The notes beneath the pieces were generated by a model, which saw only the letters and a list, made by a program, of their open reading frames with translations, made no database searches and was not told the DNA's origin. This document shows positions 42,784 through 51,600 of a stretch of 64,000 bases of DNA, in pieces. The stretch lies in assembly GCF_020687765.1 (NCBI RefSeq), contig NZ_JAJEWJ010000001.1, forward strand, positions 951,253 through 1,015,252, read 5' to 3'. Within the stretch, counting starts at the first letter, position 1. Each line of letters begins with the position of its first letter. Source of the DNA: Sphingobacterium sp. FBM7-1. GTDB taxonomy: Bacteria > Bacteroidota > Bacteroidia > Sphingobacteriales > Sphingobacteriaceae. Made by a program: the position numbers and the translations under genes.

Positions 42784-44880
42784 TTATAGCGTCTCTTTTA
42801 ACCAGCCGAAAAACTCACGCTGCCACACGAATGCGTTGTGACCGGACAACACCCAATGATTTTCTTCGGGAAGATAAACCAGCCGGCTTTTGATATTTTT
42901 CAATTGGGCGGCTTGGAAGGCGGCTAAACCCTGCCCTATCGGCACGCGATAATCTTTCCCACCTTGAAAAATCAGGATAGGCACATTCCATTTATCGACG
43001 TGGGTAATGGGATTAAAATCGGTGTAGGTTTTTACATTATTTTTATCCCAATAGGGGCCGCCTAAATCGTGATTTGCAAAAAACAATTCTTCGGTGGTCC
43101 CGTACCAAGAAGTCATATCAAACAATCCGCAGTGCGAAATAAAGGATTTGAACCGACCTTCATGGACACCGGCCAACATAAACACGGAATAGCCTCCATA
43201 ACTCGCACCTATAGCACCGATCCGCTCCTGATCGACATAAGGCTCGGTAGCGAAATCATCAATGGCAGACAGATAATCCCGGATGGGCTGACCGCCCCAG
43301 TCTTTCGATATGTCTTCGTTCCACTTGACGCCCCAACCCGGCATCCCCCTTCGGTTGGGTAGAATAACGATATAGCCTTGGGATGCCATCAACTGGAAAT
43401 TCCAACGATACGAATACGCTTGGGTAGTAGGTGATTGTGGTCCGCCTTGACAAAACAACAGGGTGGGATATTTTTTGGCGGGGTCAAAGTTAGGTGGGTA
43501 GATCACCCAGGAAAACAAATCGGCACCATCTGATGCTTTGGTAAATCGTCCTGCTACTTTTGTTTCTGCTAAACGATTATAATGATTATCGTTTACGCCG
43601 GTAATCGCGGTTAGCGTTTTCTTTTTCAAGTCATACCGGTAGATTTCGGTGGCACGTGTTAGGGTGGTAGAGGTGACAATTAAGTTTCCATCGACCTCCC
43701 CTACTATGCCCGTTATGTCAAACTGTCCTTCACTGATCTGCGTTATACGAGGCAGGGTATTTCCGGCAATAGCTTGCTTCCATTCCACTTCAAATAACTG
43801 TACGGTACCACGAACGGGAGCCGTAAAATATATTTTTCTTCCGTCTTTACTCCATCGATAGCTGCTTACCGTACCATCCCAATGGGCAGTTAAATTTTTG
43901 CGTTGTGTTGTTTTTTTGTCGAATAGTACAATGTCATTCTTATCCGCCTCGTAACCATCGCTACGCATACTTAACCAGGCTAACTGCCGACCGCTCGGAC
44001 TATATGCAGGGTTGGTATCATACCCGGCCATACCTTCGGTGATGTTCGTCGTTGTTTTACTGCGCAGATCGTATCGATATATATCGGTATTTGTACTGGA
44101 AGCATATGCCTTGCCGAAGCGCTTCTTACAGACGTAAAGCACAGCCTTACTATCAGGCGTCCAGACAAAATCTTCTGCTCCTCCGAAAGGTGCCTGCGGA
44201 CTATAAAATGGTTCACCTTCCAAAAGATCGATCGGCGTTCCAATTTTCCCATCATCATAAGTAGCGATAAAGGGATGGTTAAAACGCCCGTCGTTAAAGG
44301 TATCCCAATGTCGGTAGTCTAAGTCATCATATATATACACATCTGATTTGGGCAGGTCGCTATATTTATCGGTGCTGTGGTACGGATGAATGAGCACTGT
44401 CCGGCTAAAAAGGATGTGTTTGCTATCTGGGGATAGTTTAACATTTTCTAAACCACCTGCTATGTCGGTCAATTGTTTTGCTTCGCCACCCGCTAAGGGT
44501 TGTGACCATAACTGGCCCTGGTATACATATATAACCTCCCCCTGTTCGGTGATCTGTACAACCGACTCTCCGCCTTCTTTTTGCGTAAGCTGGATCGGTT
44601 TACCTCCTTGGCTCGGCATGACAAAGAGATTTTTTTCCGATTTGTTCTCCTTAAACGTGTAATTGGAAATGCCGTAAACTAACCAACGTCCATCGGGCGA
44701 CAGGCCTTCTGCAGATACACGCCCCAATTCCCATAAGGTTTCGGGGGTCATTATTTCTTTTTTCAAATGATATACTTTATTTGTTGTCACCGGTCTCTTT
44801 ACCCGCATATTGGACTGCTCTTGTCCGAAGGACAGGGTACTGGTCAATATAGCACAGGCTAAAATTGCTCTTTTATCCAT
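42784..44880 (-). CDS. S9 family prolyl oligopeptidase-like serine peptidase
   Basis: A 698-residue exported peptidase: signal peptide (MDKRAILACAILTSTLSFGQ), a WD40-like beta-propeller (about 40-430, repeated P-D/S-G-R-x-L motifs) and a C-terminal alpha/beta hydrolase. The catalytic triad can be placed: Ser560 in IGASYGGYS, Asp643 in GGKDYRV and His675 in ENHWV. It resembles DPP5/acylaminoacyl peptidases. It is a second S9 peptidase in the window, distinct from the one at 1-1829. It stands alone, 3 bp from the end of the convergent mlaD-like gene. Confidence 0.92.
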   Translation of the reverse strand: MDKRAILACAILTSTLSFGQEQSNMRVKRPVTTNKVYHLKKEIMTPETLWELGRVSAEGLSPDGRWLVYGISNYTFKENKSEKNLFVMPSQGGKPIQLTQKEGGESVVQITEQGEVIYVYQGQLWSQPLAGGEAKQLTDIAGGLENVKLSPDSKHILFSRTVLIHPYHSTDKYSDLPKSDVYIYDDLDYRHWDTFNDGRFNHPFIATYDDGKIGTPIDLLEGEPFYSPQAPFGGAEDFVWTPDSKAVLYVCKKRFGKAYASSTNTDIYRYDLRSKTTTNITEGMAGYDTNPAYSPSGRQLAWLSMRSDGYEADKNDIVLFDKKTTQRKNLTAHWDGTVSSYRWSKDGRKIYFTAPVRGTVQLFEVEWKQAIAGNTLPRITQISEGQFDITGIVGEVDGNLIVTSTTLTRATEIYRYDLKKKTLTAITGVNDNHYNRLAETKVAGRFTKASDGADLFSWVIYPPNFDPAKKYPTLLFCQGGPQSPTTQAYSYRWNFQLMASQGYIVILPNRRGMPGWGVKWNEDISKDWGGQPIRDYLSAIDDFATEPYVDQERIGAIGASYGGYSVFMLAGVHEGRFKSFISHCGLFDMTSWYGTTEELFFANHDLGGPYWDKNNVKTYTDFNPITHVDKWNVPILIFQGGKDYRVPIGQGLAAFQAAQLKNIKSRLVYLPEENHWVLSGHNAFVWQREFFGWLKETL

Positions 44881-44992
44881 AGGATTTGCTCATTTATTGC
44901 CGCAAGATAGGAAATGTAACATCCATTTAAAAACGGAACATGAAGGGTATTAGCACTCCTAGAAGTTTTTGAAAAATAAATTAAAAAAATAC

Positions 44993-45023
44993 TTGCAGAA
45001 TTACATTCCCGTCACTATCTTTG
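44993..45023 (+). promoter_or_regulatory. Promoter of tRNA-Leu
   Basis: TTG at 44993-44995 and TATCTTTG at 45016-45023 are separated by 20 bp, a textbook Bacteroidota -33/-7 pair, about 25 bp before the tRNA. Confidence 0.75.
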
Positions 45024-45048
45024 TGCCACAATAAAAGTCCTAATAACT

Positions 45049-45130
45049 GCGGAAGTGGCGTAATTGGTAGCCGCACCAGACTTAGGATCTGGCGCCGCAA
45101 GGCGTGGGGGTTCGAGTCCCTTCTTCCGCA
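45049..45130 (+). tRNA. tRNA-Leu (anticodon TAG)
   Basis: The acceptor arms GCGGAAG and CTTCCGC pair and the discriminator is A. The anticodon stem CCAGA/TCTGG encloses loop CTTAGGA, so the anticodon is TAG (45083-45085), reading CUA-type Leu codons. The extra arm (GCGCCGCAAGGCGT) is long, as in class II tRNA-Leu, and the T-loop TTCGAGT is present. The CCA end is not encoded. Confidence 0.95.
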
Positions 45131-45137
45131 CTTGATG

Positions 45138-45174
45138 TCCTCCCGAACTTAATAAACTCGGGAGGATTTTTTTT
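45138..45174 (+). terminator. Terminator between tRNA-Leu and tig
   Basis: TCCTCCCGA pairs with TCGGGAGGA and is followed by eight T residues. tig begins only 28 bp later. Confidence 0.9.
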
Positions 45175-45202
45175 GTAAAATGCGTAAAAGCGAAACGAGA
45201 GT

Positions 45203-46546
45203 ATGAATATTTCACATCAAACAGTTGACGACGTCAATGCGACCATCAAGGTTGAACTAGCACCCGAGGATTATAACCCTACGGTAGATAAAGCTATCAA
45301 AGAACAGGCTAAAAAAGCAAAATTGCCCGGTTTCCGGCCAGGTATGGTTCCTCCGGGACATATTAGACGCACGTATGGAAAATCCATTTTATTCGACGAG
45401 ATCAATAAACTGGTTAACGATAAAATTTCCGAATATATCGGTGAAAATAAACTGGAAGTATTAGGCCAGCCTCTTCCGCTTGAAAGCGATGCTGACGCAC
45501 AATATAACTGGGATTTTAACGATACATTCTCTTTTACATACGAGATCGGAATCGCTCCAGCATTCGAAACACCTTTTTCGGCAGAAACGCCTTTTACGGT
45601 TTACGACATTAAAGCGGATGACGAAACTTTAGCGGAACGGGTGAAAAATCTTCGTCGCAGCTATGGTAAAATGACTAATCCAGAAGTTTCCGAGGATGGT
45701 GATGTGCTCTATGCGACGCTAAAACAAAGCAAAGAGGAAGGTATCGAAAAAACAACTTCGGTACGTACAGATATCATCGAGGATGCGAAAATCAAAAAGT
45801 CTTTAATAGGTCTGAAAGCTGATGATGTTGCTAAAATCGATGTTAAAAAAGCCTTTAAAGTAGCTGATCTTGCACGGATCCTTGGTGTTACGGAAGATGA
45901 AGCTGCAAATTTAGATGTTACAAAATTTGAGTTGACGGTGAAGAATATCAACCGTTTGGAAGAAGCTGACCTCAACCAAGAGTTTTTCGACAAGTTATTC
46001 CCTGCGGGTGAGGTAACGACGACTGAAGCGTTTGAAGCTAAGGTGAAAGAAGAAGTCGAAAATCTTTTTAAACAAAACGCTGACCAGAAGTTACGTAACG
46101 ACATGTATACGTATGGTATGGAGAAAGTGGAAGTGAATTTCCCGGAGACGTTTTTGAAAAAATGGTTGAAAGCTACTAATCCTAATATTTCTGACGAAGA
46201 GCTGGAAGAAGGCTTTGCGGACTTTGTGAGCAACTTAAAATGGACAATCATTGAAAACCGCATCGTTACTGCAAATGAATTGGAAGTTAAATACGACGAA
46301 GTGATTAACCTAGCAAAAGAACGTATCTATGCGCAAATTAAGATGTACAACGTCAATGATGAGCCTACAGATGAGCAGCTGGGACAATATGCTTTGCAAT
46401 TATTGCAGGACCGCGAGCAAGCAAACCGTCTTTTTGAAGAAGCGAAGGCCCTTAAGGTATTCAGTCATCTAAAAGAAAACGTAACGCTAAACGCACAAGA
46501 AATTTCCTATGTGGATTTCGAAAAATTGGATAAAGACAACAAGTAA
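45203..46546 (+). CDS. tig: Trigger factor, ribosome-bound chaperone
   Basis: A 447-residue trigger factor. The ribosome-binding signature is in the N-domain (KAKLPGFRPGMVPPGHIRRTYG), and a PPIase-like region and C-terminal helical chaperone arms follow (MYNVNDEPTDEQLGQYALQLL). It binds nascent chains at the ribosome exit. The PPIase insert appears divergent, as usual in Bacteroidota. ATG 45203 is 28 bp after the tRNA terminator, with few bases for a separate promoter. A shared terminator-like hairpin follows the gene. Confidence 0.94.
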   Translation: MNISHQTVDDVNATIKVELAPEDYNPTVDKAIKEQAKKAKLPGFRPGMVPPGHIRRTYGKSILFDEINKLVNDKISEYIGENKLEVLGQPLPLESDADAQYNWDFNDTFSFTYEIGIAPAFETPFSAETPFTVYDIKADDETLAERVKNLRRSYGKMTNPEVSEDGDVLYATLKQSKEEGIEKTTSVRTDIIEDAKIKKSLIGLKADDVAKIDVKKAFKVADLARILGVTEDEAANLDVTKFELTVKNINRLEEADLNQEFFDKLFPAGEVTTTEAFEAKVKEEVENLFKQNADQKLRNDMYTYGMEKVEVNFPETFLKKWLKATNPNISDEELEEGFADFVSNLKWTIIENRIVTANELEVKYDEVINLAKERIYAQIKMYNVNDEPTDEQLGQYALQLLQDREQANRLFEEAKALKVFSHLKENVTLNAQEISYVDFEKLDKDNK

Positions 46547-46567
46547 CGTTTTTAAACAAGGATAAAC

Positions 46568-46607
46568 AAAAGGCTGCCTTTTATAGGGCAGCCTTTGCTA
46601 TTTTTAA
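46568..46607 (+). terminator. Terminator of tig
   Basis: AAAAGGCTGCC pairs with GGGCAGCCTTT around TTTTATA, with a T-run following. It ends just before the next ATG at 46611. Confidence 0.8.
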
Positions 46608-46610
46608 AAA

Positions 46611-47168
46611 ATGATAAAGATTAGAAAGGCCTTCCCAGCTGATGCTGCTGCTATTGCGCCGCTTATGTTGTCGGCAATGGAGGAAATAATATTTTATTTT
46701 ATGGGCGAACGTGACCGACAAAAAGCGATTGCTTTGCTGACTTACCTGATCAGCCAGCCCGAGAATCAATATAGCTACGAGCATATTATCGTCGCTGAAG
46801 AAGATGAAAAAATCATCGGTCAGATCTGTCTTTATCCGGGAGACGCCTTGGAACAGTTGCGCGCTCCGGTTCGTGCCTATTTGCGGAAACATTTCAACAG
46901 AGCCCCCGCTTTAGGGGAAGAAACACATGCAGAGGAAACGTATATTGATACGCTTGCCGTAGATCCGGCAGCACAAGGGAGAGGTATCGGTAAAATTTTA
47001 TTGCTGTATGTGATCGACCTTTTCGTGCACCGTTATGGCGAGGTGTTAGGTCTATTGGTAGAAAAAGATAATGACAGGGCGAAAACCCTGTATTTAAATA
47101 TAGGATTCAAACCTACAGGCACGGTTCATTTATTTGACAAAACGTTCGAGCACTTACACTATTCGTAA
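46611..47168 (+). CDS. GNAT family N-acetyltransferase
   Basis: A 185-residue single-domain GNAT enzyme. MIKIRKAFPADAAAIAPLM is the typical start, and LAVDPAAQGRGIGKILLLYV is the acetyl-CoA pyrophosphate loop. AKTLYLNIGFKPTGT is the usual C-terminal motif with Tyr. Substrate unknown. It lies 4 bp after a terminator T-run, so its own promoter or readthrough from tig is needed. Confidence 0.88.
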   Translation: MIKIRKAFPADAAAIAPLMLSAMEEIIFYFMGERDRQKAIALLTYLISQPENQYSYEHIIVAEEDEKIIGQICLYPGDALEQLRAPVRAYLRKHFNRAPALGEETHAEETYIDTLAVDPAAQGRGIGKILLLYVIDLFVHRYGEVLGLLVEKDNDRAKTLYLNIGFKPTGTVHLFDKTFEHLHYS

Positions 47169-47174
47169 GTAGGT

Positions 47175-48659
47175 TTAGAAGCGTACGTTATAGCCTATGG
47201 ATAAGCGGCCGAAAGGAAAACTGCGATTAAAATCGGGATATTGTTCTTCTTTAAAATGCCCCTCCAATGCAAAATAACCTGAGCTGACGTTTAAGGAGAA
47301 GTTCCGATAGAGGCGCAGATTAGCTTCTACTGTTCCGGCGTGTAAGATATAATAGGAGTCGTTACCGCTAATGGTAAAAAATATCCCCCCGTTATAATCG
47401 CCTGTAATAAGTAAGCGGTTCAGCAAACTTAGCTCGGCCCGATAGTTATATCCTGCTCCCGAGCCGTAATTATAATTACGGCTAGCACCATATAGGAGGT
47501 AAGGATCGGGTACTCCTGCAAGGAGTATGGCTCCTACCCCCACACTCATGTTTAAGCGATTTTTCTTTTTATAACGAAATTCTGAATTCCAATTATAGCG
47601 CAAACTCTGGGCTCCGTAAAAAAAGGCATCATTATTATAAAAATCGTAATTGGCGCTCCATATCCCATGATGACTGCCGCGCTTAGTGGTAAAGAATTTA
47701 TGGCCGTACAGAAGGGCATGTACATTAACGGCGTTAATAAAGGTGCTATCCCCTTTTCCAAATTCCAGATTGACATAAAACTGGTCGAACGGACGCTTTA
47801 TATTGTCGGGGCCATTACTGTACCAAAGTCGAAGACGACCATAGGAACCATTTTTTCCTTTTTCAAGAATATCTCCTTCTTGGGCGTCGAATCGTCGTAT
47901 ACCTATATTTACTTCTGCCCAGATACTAGAGGAGTCAACTGCATTATAGGCATCCACTTTTCCCCATTTACCATCGAGGAGACGGTTTAGACCGTTTACG
48001 GGGTTAACAAAAAATGCACCTATCTCGTTGGAAACACGTGTACGCGCATGCCGGCTTCCTCTTCCGAGGATATTGCGGGCGATCCGGTGGGTCATTTCTC
48101 CCAATATTATTCCGCCATAGGTCGTATTGACGAGGTCATTGATCGAGGGGGCCTGTGTTTCGCCACCGGTTTCCCAAAGGTAGCTCCCAGCGAATGTGGC
48201 TAAACTGGACTGATAGAAATTATAACCGTTACTTCGGAATGCATTAAAATATAGCTGGCCGTGATAAGGATGGTCCAAATGGTTTGTCGTAAATTGATTA
48301 TCGTCCCAATCCCATGCAGAAAGCCGCTGATGGTTAATGAAATTTTTAAAACTGATATAGGAATAGGGGTCTTTGGTTATAAACCGGTTAAATGTGGCCG
48401 GAATAATATTGGCAATAAGCCACTCTGAACCTGCTCGTAGAAACTTTTTTTCGCGCTCCGGTTCTTGTGTAGTGCGGGCAAAACGTGGCAGTGGGCCGGT
48501 ACGTTCGCACTCCCCCCACCGGGCTTGTCTACTCGTGTCTATCAACTGTATATTCGTATCAATCTCATGCAGGGTACCAAAATGTTGTGCCGTACTAGGA
48601 AGACTATATAGGGCGAAAAACAGCAATAAAAAAAGGTAGCGACGTGATCTTGTTTTCAT
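47175..48659 (-). CDS. DUF3943 outer-membrane protein
   Basis: A 494-residue exported protein with signal peptide (RYLFLLLFFALYSLPSTAQ). DUF3943-type stretches are FINHQRLSAWDWDDNQFTTNHLDHPYHGQLYFNAFRSNGYNF and NTTYGGIILGEMTHRIARNILG, with a beta-rich C-terminal half ending in an aromatic strand (LSIGYNVRF), consistent with an outer-membrane barrel. Function unknown. A -7 box lies only about ten bases before the ATG. Confidence 0.85.
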   Translation of the reverse strand: MKTRSRRYLFLLLFFALYSLPSTAQHFGTLHEIDTNIQLIDTSRQARWGECERTGPLPRFARTTQEPEREKKFLRAGSEWLIANIIPATFNRFITKDPYSYISFKNFINHQRLSAWDWDDNQFTTNHLDHPYHGQLYFNAFRSNGYNFYQSSLATFAGSYLWETGGETQAPSINDLVNTTYGGIILGEMTHRIARNILGRGSRHARTRVSNEIGAFFVNPVNGLNRLLDGKWGKVDAYNAVDSSSIWAEVNIGIRRFDAQEGDILEKGKNGSYGRLRLWYSNGPDNIKRPFDQFYVNLEFGKGDSTFINAVNVHALLYGHKFFTTKRGSHHGIWSANYDFYNNDAFFYGAQSLRYNWNSEFRYKKKNRLNMSVGVGAILLAGVPDPYLLYGASRNYNYGSGAGYNYRAELSLLNRLLITGDYNGGIFFTISGNDSYYILHAGTVEANLRLYRNFSLNVSSGYFALEGHFKEEQYPDFNRSFPFGRLSIGYNVRF

Positions 48660-48669
48660 AATAGACTTA

Positions 48670-48677
48670 CAAAGGTA
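48670..48677 (-). promoter_or_regulatory. Candidate -7 box for the DUF3943 gene
   Basis: On the minus strand TACCTTTG matches TAnnTTTG and ends ten bases before the ATG at 48659, predicting a nearly leaderless transcript. Confidence 0.4.
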
Positions 48678-48741
48678 TCATTTGTGCGCACAAGTTTCCG
48701 GCTAATTTGCTATTTTTATAGTGCACCAACATAAAGAAATC

Positions 48742-49437
48742 ATGAAAAAAGCTATTTTATCGTTTATTTTAATGTTCACCGCTACGTTTTTAATGGCACA
48801 AAAAACTCCTGATTTAACGGGCGTGTATTCGACCAAAAATGGAGACACACAGGTTATCTGGATGTTTATTGATGGCTATTCTTCACAGACTATTTATCAG
48901 CGTAATGCTTATATATCGACCTTTGGTGGACCTTATACCTACCAGGACGGAAAATTAAATATTCAGGTAGAATATAATGACGCGGATGTGGACATGGTAG
49001 GACAAACAAAAAGCTTTGCGTTGACGGTAGACGTGGATGGACTGCGGGAACAATCTGGACAATCATGGAAAAAAGAAGTGGGTAAACCGCAAGATCTGGA
49101 TGGCTTATGGCGGATAACCGGACGGAAACAGGGCGACGATATCGTACAGATACATCAGAGCGGCACGCGTAAAACCATTAAACTCTTAGTGGATGGGTAT
49201 TTTCAATGGATGGCTATAGATCCGGGTGCTAAGACTTTCTCGGGTACAGGTGGCGGACGTTATACGTTTGCGGAGGGTAAATATACCGAGCACATTCTGT
49301 TTTTCTCCAGGGATAATGCCCGCGTCGGTGCAGACCTTACTTTTGACGGCGCGCTGAAAGACGGGGAATGGCATCATAGCGGATTAAGCTCCAAAGGTGA
49401 TCCGATTTATGAAATTTGGAGTAGAGATCGTAAATAA
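48742..49437 (+). CDS. Secreted protein with two lipocalin-like repeats
   Basis: A 231-residue exported protein. ATG 48742 (MKKAILSFILMFTATFLMAQ) is the start; a GTG seven codons upstream is unlikely. Two homologous halves are visible: residues 24-115 (DLTGVYSTKNGD, MFIDGYSSQ, TFGGPYTYQDGKL) and 125-225 (DLDGLWRITGRKQGDD, LLVDGYFQWMAID, GTGGGRYTFAEGKY). Each matches the W-G-x-W/Y then G-G-x-Y-T pattern of lipocalin-like domains. Function unknown; probably binds a small ligand in the periplasm. A strong bidirectional terminator follows. Confidence 0.75.
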   Translation: MKKAILSFILMFTATFLMAQKTPDLTGVYSTKNGDTQVIWMFIDGYSSQTIYQRNAYISTFGGPYTYQDGKLNIQVEYNDADVDMVGQTKSFALTVDVDGLREQSGQSWKKEVGKPQDLDGLWRITGRKQGDDIVQIHQSGTRKTIKLLVDGYFQWMAIDPGAKTFSGTGGGRYTFAEGKYTEHILFFSRDNARVGADLTFDGALKDGEWHHSGLSSKGDPIYEIWSRDRK

Positions 49438-49438
49438 G

Positions 49439-49475
49439 GCAACATGGACCAGATGAGATCTGGTCCATGTTGCTT
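49439..49475. terminator. Bidirectional terminator between the secreted protein and cysM
   Basis: GCAACATGGACCAGA pairs perfectly with TCTGGTCCATGTTGC around a five-base loop, followed by TTTT. Confidence 0.9.
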
Positions 49476-50348
49476 TTATCCAAATAAGTCGGAACTTAAA
49501 TAGCGGTCACCGCGATCACAAGCAATAAATACAAGGACACCTTCTTCTAACTCACTCGCCACTTTTAAAGCGGCGTGAAAAGCTCCGCCCGTGCTCATTC
49601 CAACAAAAACGCCCTCTTTTTGAGCGAGCTGCCGCGTACGTTGGACAGCGTCCGACTCGGCGACATCGATTACACGGTCTACGCGTGTGGCATCAAATAT
49701 TTTGGGCAGATAGGCTGCTGGCCAGCGACGTATTCCTGGTATGGAAGATCCCTCTGTGGGTTGACAGCCAACAATTTGAACGCCGGGGTTTTTCTCTTTA
49801 AAAAACATGGAACACCCCATAATCGTCCCTGTTGTACCCATTGCACTTACAAAGTGTGTGATTTTTCCTTCGGTATCGCGCCAGATCTCCGGTCCGGTTG
49901 ATTTTATATGGGCTTGATAATTGTCGGGATTGGCAAATTGGTTTAAAATGAAATAATCGCCTGTAGCGGCTTTTTCTTCGGCGTAATCGCGACAAACCTC
50001 CATATTTTCTAATAGGGTCACTTTCGCTCCGTAAGCTTCCATGGTCAATGTGCGCTCTCGGGTAGACGATGAAGGCATAACGAGTTCTAGCTCCAATCCG
50101 TATACACTAGCTATCATTGCCAAAGCAATGCCCGTGTTACCAGAAGTGGCTTCTATCAGTTTCGAGCTTTTTGTAATTTCTCCTCGCTCTAGGGCAGAAC
50201 GGATCATGTTTAAAGCGGCTCGATCCTTTACAGAGCCGGCGGGATTATTACCTTCCAGTTTCACAAAAATCTTAACCTTAGGGTTATCGTGAAACGAGGT
50301 CAGTTCCACAAGAGGTGTATTGCCAATGGCATCTATCAGTGTTCCCAT
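49476..50348 (-). CDS. cysM: Cysteine synthase B (O-acetylserine sulfhydrylase)
   Basis: A 290-residue PLP enzyme of the cysteine synthase family. The PLP Lys is in NPAGSVKDRAA, the substrate loop is EATSGNTGIALAM, the phosphate-binding loop is SAMGTTGTIMG, and the C-terminal Ser is in VGMSTGGAF. It makes cysteine from O-acetylserine and sulfide. Its ATG overlaps the stop of the serine acetyltransferase gene (TAATG), so substrate supply and use are coupled in translation. Confidence 0.93.
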   Translation of the reverse strand: MGTLIDAIGNTPLVELTSFHDNPKVKIFVKLEGNNPAGSVKDRAALNMIRSALERGEITKSSKLIEATSGNTGIALAMIASVYGLELELVMPSSSTRERTLTMEAYGAKVTLLENMEVCRDYAEEKAATGDYFILNQFANPDNYQAHIKSTGPEIWRDTEGKITHFVSAMGTTGTIMGCSMFFKEKNPGVQIVGCQPTEGSSIPGIRRWPAAYLPKIFDATRVDRVIDVAESDAVQRTRQLAQKEGVFVGMSTGGAFHAALKVASELEEGVLVFIACDRGDRYLSSDLFG

Positions 50349-51157
50349 TATACGACAGGTTTTGAATCAATAAATTTTGAATTTGGCTGATGGTAAACGG
50401 TGGTGTAGGGTGCTACGCTAGCAGTGAGCCAGACGTTTCCACCGATAATGGAGTGATGGCCGATAATGGTCTGTCCGCCTAAGATGGTGGCTCCTGCGTA
50501 GATGATGACATGATCTTCTATAATCGGATGCCGCTGGGTATCTACCATATTTTTTTCTACGCTCAGCGCGCCCAATGTGACGCCTTGATAGAGCTTAACA
50601 TGATCCCCGATAATACAAGTCTCTCCTATGACCAAGCCGGTTCCATGATCGATGTATAGGTATCGGCCTATTTGTGCGCCTGGATGAATGTCGATACCGG
50701 TTTTCGAATGAGCGTGTTCGGTTAAGATCCGCGGAATAAGCGGCACGTCTGATTTCCATAATTGATGGGCCAAGCGGTACACGCATATCGCGGTGAAGCC
50801 GGGATAGGTGCGTATAACCTCTCGTAAACTCCGCGCAGCGGGGTCTCCGTCCATAATAGCTTGCGCATCGGTAAGCATAACCTCGTAAATCGCTGGCAGT
50901 TCTTCCAAAAAATGACGGGCGATCCGCTGGTTATCGCATTGCGAGCAGGCTTTGGTTTTCATTAACAACTCCAACAGTTCTGCTTCTGCTTCTTCAAAAG
51001 CTTTACGCACATCGTCTGCATTCTGAAAATGGGATGATTGCCGTTCAGGAAACAGCAGATGGAGTACATGCATCGCCCAATCTGCAATGCGGGCATTGCT
51101 CGGCATATCCTGCACCTCTAATTGTTTTTGATATATATGTCGATAAAATTCTTCCAT
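50348..51157 (-). CDS. cysE: Serine O-acetyltransferase
   Basis: A 269-residue EpsC-type serine acetyltransferase. The N-terminal half is helical (to about 130). The left-handed beta-helix hexapeptide domain carries IHPGAQIGRYLYIDHGTGLVIGE with the catalytic His, then IIGDHVKLYQGVTLGAL. It makes O-acetylserine for the adjacent cysM. The C-terminus is not the usual DI motif that binds O-acetylserine sulfhydrylase; here it ends SKFIDSKPVV, so the cysteine synthase complex may not form in the classical manner. Confidence 0.92.
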   Translation of the reverse strand: MEEFYRHIYQKQLEVQDMPSNARIADWAMHVLHLLFPERQSSHFQNADDVRKAFEEAEAELLELLMKTKACSQCDNQRIARHFLEELPAIYEVMLTDAQAIMDGDPAARSLREVIRTYPGFTAICVYRLAHQLWKSDVPLIPRILTEHAHSKTGIDIHPGAQIGRYLYIDHGTGLVIGETCIIGDHVKLYQGVTLGALSVEKNMVDTQRHPIIEDHVIIYAGATILGGQTIIGHHSIIGGNVWLTASVAPYTTVYHQPNSKFIDSKPVV

Positions 51158-51216
51158 GCTGTAAATAGGGTTCGTATGTTGTCAAATTTACGATTCCTCT
51201 AAAAAAAAGAGGGTTT

Positions 51217-51600
51217 CTATAGTACTAATTTTTCAAATAGTTCTTGATGGGTTTCCTCTGCGGAAACACATAATCCCGGATGAACTACTGAACATTGGAT
51301 AATGGTGCTCCGTTTTGCGGTGAGCCACCGAAAGCGTTCGGGTTGTTCTAAAGTAGCGAGCTTTCCGCCTGCTTTATCGCCTACACAGATGTTCCGAAAA
51401 GAGTCTAGGTGTTTTGTAATGAGCTGTATATCAACATCAGGATCCAGCATTCTACATTTATCCACATCGACATGGATCTTTACTTGTGCGTAGCGTTGTT
51501 TCCGACAATAAAGTGCCACGCCGACATTGATAAACTCATCGCGTTCGACACGAGGGACTACGCGTACGATAGCATACTCATACAATGTTCTCTCGCTCAT
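51217..51600 (-). CDS. DUF3037 protein
   Basis: A 127-residue small soluble protein with the DUF3037 start (YEYAIVRVVPRVERDEFINVGVALYC) and TKHLDSFRNICVG. Function unknown. It overlaps the HipA-like kinase gene by 23 bp, which indicates tight coupling. The pair has been seen together in other genomes to my knowledge, but no activity has been shown. Confidence 0.85.
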   Translation of the reverse strand: MSERTLYEYAIVRVVPRVERDEFINVGVALYCRKQRYAQVKIHVDVDKCRMLDPDVDIQLITKHLDSFRNICVGDKAGGKLATLEQPERFRWLTAKRSTIIQCSVVHPGLCVSAEETHQELFEKLVL

